Assembly (NCBI RefSeq): GCF_014839805.1
Contig: NC_051129.1
Span: 4,530,920 to 4,594,919 of the forward strand
Length of the DNA stretch: 64,000 bases
Source of the DNA: Manduca sexta
Lineage: Eukaryota > Arthropoda > Insecta > Lepidoptera > Sphingidae
Direction of reading: 5' to 3'
The notes below the pieces were generated by a model. It saw only the letters and a list, made by a program, of their open reading frames with translations. It searched no databases and was not told the origin of the DNA. Made by a program: the position numbers and the translations under genes. Shown here one piece after another: positions 12,591 to 23,600 of this stretch. Within the stretch, counting starts at the first letter, position 1. Each line of letters opens with the position of its first letter.

Positions 12591-15042
12591 GTTTATGTTT
12601 TAATGTATAGAATACTCGAAATACTTGGACTTGGTAGTGTTCCAAGTATCCCATATAATTTTAATAAGTTTAATCCAAAATAACATCACATAAATGTTAA
12701 TTCTTGGTACTTAATTCCATATTGCATAGAATTTGTGTTCCAATCATTGCGTATCCCCTCATAGGACCCATTCGTGTAGCCGATTAACATATAGAATACT
12801 TTTTACAAGGGTTTCGGCTGGTTTTGGCGGTTTTGCATATATCAATATAATTAGTAATGACTATCATACACGCTATGGAACATTGTATTTGATAAATTTA
12901 TCTCTTATGCCTCGATTACACGAAGCGAGACTCTTGCGGCAAATTTCTTAAGGTGAGTCAAGTATAAGTTTGTATTAAATTCAGAGGCATACACACTAGA
13001 CAATAGGAGACATATGTTCAGTCGACTCAACAAAAGCCACTACTACTGAACCCAGGCCAATTTTTTGAAATCGAATTTATAGATGTAGTAGTAATTATTT
13101 ATTGGTATACAATATATTTACGTGTTATTACATTAAAAAAACAAACTAACCGCATTATACCTAGAAAAATAAATTACAATGGGGCCATAACTACCCTAGG
13201 TCCAGTAAAAACTATGAATAATTAATTCGTTAAGTGGATTAAGCCGTTTACCCGAGATGTATTGCAGTGCTTATCTACGTTTATCACACATCGTCGCGAC
13301 ACTACCACGATGCCATCCGCATGCCTCGCCACTACCAATAAACGCATAATTACTCCCCTACGTGATTGCCGATTGCCTTTTAATTGATTACTTCGGCCTC
13401 TGTCCTCTTTTAATTGTCCTCTGTACAGATTGATGGATAACACGTTGCCTAAAAGGCGCTCGATTGGTTTTGTGACCGCCATTTGTGATTTCGTTTTAGG
13501 ATTGCAAGTGGGCTGTGGAAGGTATTAGTTTTCGAATGGTATGTAAAATTTTATTAATGAATATTGTGGCTTTAAATTTTCTAGGCAGTAAAATTTTAAT
13601 TTGTGTGTGTTCTTCGTTCGGATTTTTTTTTCTGTACGACAAAATATGAAAGTTGGCTTATGTTTAAATTGATGTATGTTGTGGCGAAAAGCTATAATCA
13701 TGAGACCATTAGTGCAATAGATAAGTATTCATCATGTGAAAGAAACCTATTCCACAATAATTTGGGATACAATAATATAAATACATAAAACAGTAAGAAT
13801 TGCGTTATGAGTCGATTTCACAAATTAAGTACATTATTAAATTTTACATAATATGTTGAGATGTGTGACGTCTAAATGCACTATATTTATACATTTGTCT
13901 GGCAACCCTGGTAACACTCTGGTAACTGGTTACACGACATACTTCCCCGGCATGCAAGCGCACGCGCAGTCTGCCATCATTGTTTCTTAGTTATATTTAT
14001 GTGATTCACGAAGAATCCCACAGACGTGTTCCAAAAAAGATTTTTTAAGCATGATTCTATATATCACTTGGCTTTGTTTGCATATCCCTTGTTATTGTTG
14101 ATAAAAACTATACAGCAGAATAAAAGGGTTGTTTGAAATAGGATATAAATTACGAAACCATTTAAATAAATACCGTCTTTCGAAGCAATATCGTAAGATT
14201 ACAATTAACGGAACTAAATAAATTGCGAGACAATAAAATAGTGTGAGAAGCATTCAATCTTCGCGGCTACTGGATTCATTTAACAAATTATTTTGTTAAG
14301 GTTCACTTCATGGAATAATAACATAAGTATAAATTAATACTTAATATATATAAAATAACTAAATGTATTGAAAGATTCAGATTGCTATAAGTAAATTAAA
14401 ATCTCGCAGAACATACTCCAATATTTTACATATCTGTACAATAATTGCCCCAGGCTCGAATATGCGGACTATCATTTTGCTAAAAATAAGTTATATTGCT
14501 ATTTACACAGCAACCGAGCCAAACAAATACTTCGTGCATTGTGAAATGAAAAGCGGAAAACGGTGAGTACAAGTGAAACATTATTGAAATCCATAAGCCC
14601 GCGGAATAGTGCCGAAAGGTATTAATTTCGTTCTAAAGTTTTTGCAAAAAACTACTTTATGATCGTGAATTTTAAGTGCAGAATTAATCTATTCCTTAAT
14701 ATCATCTAAATTACGACCATTTCTCATTAAAAGTTTGTTAGAGAATCGTCTATTCACTACACATATAAGTTATGATAACGACTTTATTATGTACTCGTAG
14801 GGCTTGATATCCGAATAATATTTTTATGACAATAATATTATCATTTCAATTCAATTCAATTTTTAGATTGTGGCTCCATCATTGGCAGTCGATGATTTTG
14901 CCAATGTTAAAGTAGGAAAAGTTACAGTAATTTTTTTGGGTCTAATATTATCTATGACTGTTGAGCGGTAAATAAAGCAATGGCAATGCAAAATAATCGA
15001 AAAAAATTATCATTTATTTTGGGTTATATACGTTGATTGACA

Positions 15043-15109
15043 GTACCAATAGAGTTAGTTACTCAGAACAATGACAAGCATTGTTCTGAGTATCTAACTC
15101 TATTGGTAC
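15043..15109. repeat. Near-perfect 31-bp hairpin with 5-base loop
   Basis: Arms 15043-15073 and 15079-15109 are reverse complements with a single mismatch, and the loop is ACAAG. A length near 67 bases would fit either a pre-microRNA or the remnant of a foldback insertion; such perfect pairing is more typical of the latter. The overlapping open frames on both strands look accidental. Confidence 0.8.
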
Positions 15110-15645
15110 GCAACTTCACTTGTAGCGCCTCGAACAGTACTATAATGATGAAACTTAAAAAAATAATAAAAAGGGGCGTCAAAAACTTGAATGCCCTGGA
15201 CGTACAGATAGTTAAGTCGCTCTCTGAGATTTGAATCCATAACATCCTTGTCGATGAAGTATGCTTAGCTTTCGCACCTAATATAAAAATAATCAAGTCT
15301 CCTCGTGTCACGTACGAACTGAATCGGGCGGTCAAAGTAAACATACCAATATTTATTTGAGAAAAGAGGGTGACTAATATAAATAGTTTCATTACAATGA
15401 AAGCAGGCTACAACTTACATGTAAACAATTATCGGGGAAATAAAAGCCGAAAAACCAATTTATTTTTCGCGACACATTTCATAGGATTTTTTGTATGGAT
15501 AGATTCATTACAGCTGTTGCGGTACATCCAAATTTGACGAATTTGGGTTTTCTCGAAAAATTTGCGAGAGGTCCACCGCCCGAAAATTTGCACACACGCT
15601 GTCTAAAATATTTTGACATATCATCACTAAGAGCCAAAACGTAGG

Positions 15646-15751
15646 AACACTACAATAAGGTGTATAGGAAGCGATATAATTATATTCAGATCGCTAAATA
15701 ATAGCGAATAATTCTATTCAGATCGCTTCCTATACACCATGTTGTAGTGTT
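15646..15751. repeat. Inverted repeat, 30-bp arms, AT-rich centre
   Basis: Arms 15646-15675 and 15722-15751 pair at 28 of 30 positions. The centre contains a direct repeat of TATTCAGATCGCT, once after the left arm and once joined to the right arm. It looks like a small foldback transposon. No coding capacity. Confidence 0.75.
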
Positions 15752-17621
15752 GGGCACACTTAGGCACTCGCCCAGGAGCACCCACATAGTCAATACAAGC
15801 CAGGGTGCAAATAAACACATATAATTATAATAGCTGGTAAACTTGTTGAGCAAACTGCCGCGTGATGAAAGAAACTTGTTGCGATACTAATCATTACTAC
15901 CCATAAAAAACACTATTTAGATGAAACCTTAAATAAAGTCCTATTTAGGATCTGGGTAAAGGGAGCAAGTCACAGAAAAGTGTTGGATACCGGCTGCAGA
16001 ATTGTGGTAATAGTGGAGGTCAAGTGGGCCTATTCTGTCCATGGAAGCGAAATCGTCTTTTTGGAATCAGTAATTCTAGTTTTAATAATAAGATAGCTTT
16101 GATACCATTTAGACAAATAAGGGGTTTTTATACTCTTTTACCTAATTAAAACGGCTTACGAAACTCTCCTATTAGAAGGCCCGTAGTTGCAAAAAGATGG
16201 ATATGCCCCCATAGCGGGGCTATAAAATTAACTCCATAATATTTTTATTTCGTTATCTGAATATGTACATGGAGCTCTGCACTAATTTTATTTTGAGTCG
16301 ATACAAAAACTGAAAACTCTACTAGCTTATGCCATATTTAATACCTACCTACCAAAAGTTAGATAGGTACGACATGTCTAATAGTAGTTAAGATTTTATT
16401 AAGTAACTACATTCCCCAAACATTACATATTATTTTTATAGTGCTATTATTTACGTTACATACACGTATTGCTCATAACTTTCAATTGCCGCCAAATATC
16501 GTGCATTTTTTAAAATTTAAGCAGTCAACATTCAGGAATGAAATATACAGATTATAAATATTTTTCTTTATGAACCATAGAGTTATTACAATTAATGGAT
16601 ATTATTGTCTATAGAAAAATGAGGGACATCCGCATAAAAATTGCAACACTATTTTCGTTTCTAGTTAAGTCTATGGCCGCAATCCTGCATTTCTATTGGC
16701 TGATGACCAAAATTAAAAATGGCGGGTCTTTTGTCACATCCTGTTATGTGTTGGGCGAGTGCATGGCCTCGACGTTGATCCCGTTCTAAGATTTTTCTTG
16801 TACAGAGCCGCCGCTGTATATACATATTATTTGCGGCGTTAAATTTCGTGATGGTGTTCTCAAATAGGCCATGGATTTGATGAAAACGGTAAGAATAACA
16901 CAATCGCAGTACATTCTCGTGAAACATTTTGTTTGGCTTTTGTTTCTTGTTTTGGTGATATTGAAACTGGCCATTACATTAGAAAAAATATCTCTTTCCA
17001 GAAATTGTGTGCACGTGAGAGGTAAGTGCTAACATTAACGTAAAATAGATGGTGTCCAGTTTCGGGTTTACGCAATAAGAATCACCAATATGTTGATTAG
17101 TCAATACATTGATGGCACCCGGCAACCGAGCGTTGTTACGCCATCTTATAGTCCTCTAAATGTTCCGCATATTTTGCAGCTTTGCGTTAGTACAAGAGAG
17201 AGTTAGACGCTGAAAATCATGCTTTATTATAGAGGGATTCCAATGGAAGTCGATACGACACTCATTGGTAATGGGTATGTCATTTTCACTTCTGCATCGC
17301 ATCTCACGAGTTACGAGCCATGTGCTACGGATTTGTTATTGTTATAAATTGTGAATATAAGTGATTGCTTAATATCTGTGCATGTTATACTATTATTTAA
17401 TACTATGAAACGCATCGTTGTTAAATATATGTTATAGTGATTGGTGACTGAAATACCTAACCTATAAGTTTGACACAGTAGTCCAACAATCGGAACGAGT
17501 GTGTAATTTCGGTACATTTTGCAGCCGATTCCAAGGTTACCTTTTCATAGAGAACTATTTTTATGTTGATGGTACAGTGCAACATTATTTCGTTTGTTTT
17601 TCAAGTGATTTCTTACATTTT

Positions 17622-20600
17622 GTCATTAGAGAATCGTATATTTTGGTACTATCGAGCATTTTCAATTGAAAACATTAGAAACATATTTTTTAAATTTTGG
17701 ACAAAACTTGTAAAAGTGTGTGGAACATTCATACATGTTTAAAATATTCCTATAAGAAGCAGTATTTTCATGCTTGGTTATATAACAATTTACTAATAGT
17801 ATAACTACCTAGGATCTGCATACCATATTACATATAAAGTTAACCTTTAACAATTTTCTTTCATACACATTGGCATCAATTTGACAAATTGCTTTGACTA
17901 TTTATTATTGAGACCAAGAATTGCTTTTAACATATGCTCAGTCATTCCCTTTTTATATTAGCGAGACTGATACATCCAGGATGAGCAATGTGATTCCATT
18001 TTTTTATTGAGTACAAGATAAACAGTTCCATTGTTTTACAAACAAGATATTACTCATCATGTAAATCCTATAAATGTATTTAAAACAAAAAGAAAATGTT
18101 AACTTTATGAAAACAAGATAATAAATGCTTGTTTGTGAATGAAGAGATAACATTCTACTTTGAATTATACACTATATAATCACACTTATTGACAGGTACT
18201 TCTGTGAATTAAAGACATATATAATATTAGAAATAACATATAATATTCTGTTCTATAGTGAAAGACATCATATCTCGCTGACATGAGGTATTTTTCATTA
18301 ATGACCTATAATTTTTATTAATATTATCCAAAAACTGATAATTTTGTAACAAATGCAATTGGTATAACTCTTGCAATATCAGTTTGTTTTCATCAAAATT
18401 AAGGAATTCTTGATTCATTATTTTGTTATATCTAAAGTGTTGATTGATTATAGGAAAATATAATAATAACAAAAATAAATGATAGAACTATCAAAGTTTA
18501 TATGGTAAATATTAATTTAAAATTGGAATCCCCCTTTTAGTTCCCTTATAAAATAAGGTTGACCTTAATTTTGTATTTAATAAGCACACAAATGCATTGC
18601 CATTCTGAAGGATTTTAATCATAATATATTTTTTTGAATTATGTATGAGAATATTATTTGGATACAACTTAAAAAATATATATATTGCATATTTCATAGC
18701 GAATTGATAAATCTCATTAAAAGTAGGATTTCCTAATAATTTTACTAATACTTAAGAACAAGGAAGTTATAATATTTTTTATCATCACTTTGGTCTAATG
18801 TAAACATTGCAGAAGGGAAGGTTTGAGATTATTTTACAAGTTGAACAATTTTGTTCTAAAGAATTGATGTCAGGCAATCATACTAAATGAGCTAAAATCA
18901 ATATTGCACTCTTAATAAAATAATGACCCATTTCAAATTGCCAATTTGTGGAAATCATCAAACAACCGATTACTGTTTGCGACCTTTTAGATTTTTCCCT
19001 TTTTTTTTCATGCTATAGGTTTCATTTATTACCTATCTTTAATAAGCAAACAAAAATTTGTTTTCAGACGACTACCACGAATTATCAATTTTGAAATAGG
19101 TCATTATTTTATTAAGAGTGATATTACTAAGAGGAATATTACACAAATCGTTATAGGGTAGACTGTATAATTATTATACATTTAGTATTTATTATTATTA
19201 CTTTAACCCATTTATTGTCTGTTAATTTTGATAGCTCAATAATATATTGGTCAAATTGGAATATTGCAAAATGATAAATGTTTAATCAAAAAGGTACAGT
19301 AGACATTCTTTATGTTGTATAGTTGGGACTATGTTCATAAAAAAACTTTTTATCAACAAAAGTGCTTATATACTTTCCGATGTATATCCATCCCATGCTG
19401 TGGTAAAACAAGTGTATTGATATATCAGAAAGAATTATAACAGAGGCGAATCAAATGTGTAATAAAAAAAAAAACATTTTTTGTTATCTATAGAAATCAA
19501 AGACCAAACCTCAAGGATTCTGCCAATAAACAGGATTTGATGAATAATTAAAAATAACTTGCTTTTATTTAATGAAATTATTGTAACACAATGAGACATG
19601 TGTGATATACCTATATAATTTATTATGCATAGGGGCAGCACACAAGAAAAACTTAAATTGTGCTATTACAAATTTTAAGATTTACTCAAGTAATAAGAGG
19701 TTTGAGGCTCAACAATATAATTAATTCGCATCATAAAAGTTTTTCTGCGCATTGACCATATTCTTGCTGTCTAAATTGTTTTTGAAATATATTAATCTAG
19801 ATCTCAATACCTTCAAAAAATTATGAACAGTCTCTTAAGAAAGTTTTCTTGTAACTACAGTAGTCAGCCTAGCTGACCCTCCTGCGCTGTCCCAACATCC
19901 TGTATAATTAATATTAATTCAAATGCAACTTCAAATCTTATCATACTAATATTATAAATGCTAGTTTGTGAATGTATGTTAGAAACGCAAAAATAAGTGA
20001 ATGGATTTAGATGACGATGTCCTGGATTAACACATCCGACTACTATTGTTCCTGATGATTTGCACCCATGGGGTATAATAAAATAGGAGGGGAAGAAAAA
20101 GTGCGGAAGTCTTCTCGCAGGCGAAGCCGCAAACGCTTGGTCATTTGTATATAAAATTTTATCTATACCTATAACCACTTGATTTGTAATAAAATGTAAA
20201 CTTACATTGATTACTAACTACTTTAAAATTACTACATTTGTAGGGCCTGTTAGCATTGCGACTTTTGACCAATACAACCATGACATATATTGTATATTTT
20301 TTATAAAATCGGGCATTTTTCTTTTTTATTTTTATACATAAATGAAACAGCAAATATTATTAAAAAGAAACTCTTCAGTGAAAATTGCGTTGAAATTGGT
20401 TAAAAAATGAGGCAGTAATTCATATTTCAATAATTATAATGTGCAGGAGTGGGCGCGTAGTGAGGATGTTACTCCATCTCATTCTTTCGCACGTATTGTA
20501 ATTCGAAATGACGTCACGTGCGCGTATTTTGCCTTTTTCTCGTTGACATTAACCCTTCTAACGAAATTCAAAGACTTATAACTTTTATTAATGGATTATT

Positions 20601-23600
20601 TTTTAACGGATTTTAATCAATATTTCTGAGTTTAAATTTATACGAGGTAAATGTATACTAACATTATGAAGAGGAAAACATTGAGTTTGTAGTTTTATAG
20701 GGTTATTCTCTGAAACTGAACAGATATTGAAATTTTTTCACTAATGGAAAGCTACTTTACTTTTATGCCGGGAAAATATAAAGCGGGTCTGTTAAACCGA
20801 AGCTGCGGGCAGCTTGTATTGGATAAAATAAATGTAAAGAACAAAAATGGTCTAATACTAACCCTCTTACAACATAAATTACATAGGTTGCAGAATTACA
20901 CAAAATACACTTACTTATAGTTCATCGATTGATGTTAGACATCAAATCTGGCATCAGTTCAATCTGTAACCTTGAATCAATTTTTTTATCAATCCATATA
21001 TTATTCACACTCGGATTATGAATTGAACTTATGCCAGATTAACCATGTAATGGCCATTTAAAACTATTAGATCAGCATTTTCAGTTTTCAATGTTTTTAT
21101 TTTTATTGATTATAATTGAATTTAATTAAGAGATTGACAAAACAATATTTATTATAATTAAAATGTTTAAGTATAAAGAGGATTAAGTTATTATTTAAGT
21201 TACATTTAGATAAATTAATTTTGGGTCAATTTGATGGTGAAAGGCTTCACACAATCGCTTCAGCTTATTCCTTCCACATCCTATATTACACTTAAATATT
21301 GATGCTATATATGTATATTATACCTATATCAACTATGTAAATAATATATGATTAGGCATCTGCGTCATTAAATTGGAGACTTCCGTAGTGACAAGGTTAA
21401 TGCAGGTTTACAATAGCTTTCTGGTTCATTTAATTAAGTGAGTTTAAACACAGTCTATTTCTCAAATAGGTCAAACTATACAATAAGATCCAATATTGTA
21501 TAGTTTATTATAGGTATATAATACATTGAAATTACCAGTATGCCATGTTCATGTTCCATGTTTTCATATATTTTTACCCTTGTGGGTTGAGTGTGTCCAA
21601 GAAATAGATTTTTCAAATTCTTGACAAATTACACGCAAAAGTGTCATTTGTAAAAAAAAATTGATCAATTTTTACTTCTTTTGTAAATGTAAATTAAATT
21701 TCTTCAATGGGTCTTTGTAATGCTTCTGGTTCTGGGTTGTATTATTTCTTTCAATACTTGTTGCAATAATGGCACATTGCCGACGTAGAATCGAGGTTAA
21801 TAATAGTCATGCACCAATATTCATTGCAACATTGTATGTAATTTTGTCCATTTCTAGTTCATTATAAATAAGGTCATTGTTTTATAAGGTGTATGGAACA
21901 ACCTTATAAACTATTGGTGTGCTGTTAGGTTCACTGTACTATACTATACTGGTATGTTATGCAGTCCACTTTCTATATATTAAATTGTGTAACTTTGAAA
22001 AGTCTTGGGGCTGAAATTGGCACAACGAAAACCTCATCCTCTTACCTTCTATATCCCTTTACATCATACTATCTTAAGTGTAATTTTTCCTATACAATAA
22101 AGACTGGCGTGCCTAAATCTTTGCCTATGACATAGTTTCGGTATTGTATGGGGTTTTTTATATGTGCATGGAATTGAATGCCCGCACACAGATCATTGTT
22201 AAATGCAAGTGGCGTGTTTCAGGAATATGAGTTCCTAGACTTATCTGATGTGAAGGACGCAGACCTCAGCAGTCTGCAGTGCGCGCTGTTCGAGCAAATA
22301 CCTGACTCTACAGCGGCCGAACTGAGCGTCGGTCGCTACCAAACAGCTATAGGTAATATACAAAGTTCATTTACTAGCACTAGTTTAATTTAATATGGTC
22401 ATACTTTATGATCCATGGTGAGATGAGATGAGAAGGGCGACAAAACATAGAAAACCGATATTGTGTTGATTTATCACATACATTGCGTTTGTCTGTTACA
22501 CATCACTTAGTTGGAATGCACTTTATAAATTATACAAAGGACAAGTATTTCGGTTTTCTCTGTATGTGGCGCGTCATCTGACTTGATTGTGCACTTTGAA
22601 ATGTATCATAACGAATGGTGGCGTTGCCGTATCAGATACATCATCGCGTTCGTCGAGCACGGCGGGTCCACCGAAGGTGTCAGGCAGCGTGGACAGCCTG
22701 TCGGGCGGCGAGGGCGAGATGGCGCCCACTCGCCGGCGCGCGGCGCGGCCGGCCCGCCGCCGCACCCGCCGCCCTACGCACAGCCGCCGCCCGCCTACCC
22801 GCCGCCGCACCACCAGTGGCCCGTGGCGCCGCCCAACGTCTACGTCAGCCAGGTCACCGCCAACGTCAACGTGCACGGCTACATGGGCCAGTACTACCAG
22901 CCGCCTGCGCCGCAGTACGCGCCGCCGCCGCAGGAGCGAGCGCCACGCACTCACCGCCGTGACCGACGCACCAAACGACAGCCGTCGCCGCCGCCCCACG
23001 CACCGCAGCCATACTATGTGCAGTACCCGCAGTACTACCCTGCGGCGCAAGCGCAGGGCGCGCCACTCTACCATCTGCCCGTCTATCAACCTCTCGTCTA
23101 CGGGCCCTATGCTTACCCGTCATACTACCCAGACTATCCATTGCCGGTTGAGGGCGACGCAGACAAAGGACCCGAAGAGTATCCGCCAGAAGTGGTTATG
23201 GAACAGGAGGCGGTGGACGCTTACTACGCCAGTGCACATTATGCGGGCCAGCCCTACGGTCCACCGGTAGACGGCGCTGTTGAGTACGTGCCGCCAATGT
23301 ACCTGCCGCCGCCGCACCACCCGCCTCCAGTACAGCAGGCACCGCATCATCATCCCGCACCGCATCAGTTCAACGTGCACGCTAAGAACTTCGTAGCGGG
23401 ACAAGGGCGTACCTACATGCAACCTGAAAAGATCCAAGAACGCCGCACTCCACCCACCACAACGGCGGCTACCGTTTCCGCTACAACTGTTGACGCTTTA
23501 CCAATAAAGGAACTTAAGATCACAAACAAGGGACCTGGAAGTCCTAAACAGACTGACCGCTCTGACAGTAGCGGTCCCTTGCCAAAACAGATAACATTGG

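Larger units (their letters stand above)
9288..17621. other. Repeat-rich region upstream of USP10 copy 2, no recognised gene
   Basis: No ORF here resembles a known protein. It holds two SINE-like elements, an interspersed repeat, a short repeat fragment near 10905-11040 (a motif I remember from lepidopteran genomes, possibly from a Penelope-like element) and two foldbacks near 15.0-15.8 kb. Two short exon-like stretches with good donors, at about 14545-14561 and at 17002-17021 (TTTCCAG before it, GTAAGT after it), could be 5' exons of USP10, but nothing in the sequence proves this. If 1-8787 is a haplotype copy, the sequence left of this window should match this region. Confidence 0.6.

Noticed and set aside
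13222..13482. 86-codon minus-strand frame in a slightly GC-richer patch
   Set aside because: Not recognised, no supporting context; might be part of an untranslated leader but cannot be supported.
15063..15392. 109-codon minus-strand frame with a hydrophobic N-terminus
   Set aside because: It overlaps the hairpin at 15043-15109 and has AT-rich composition, no recognised domain and no splice or promoter context.
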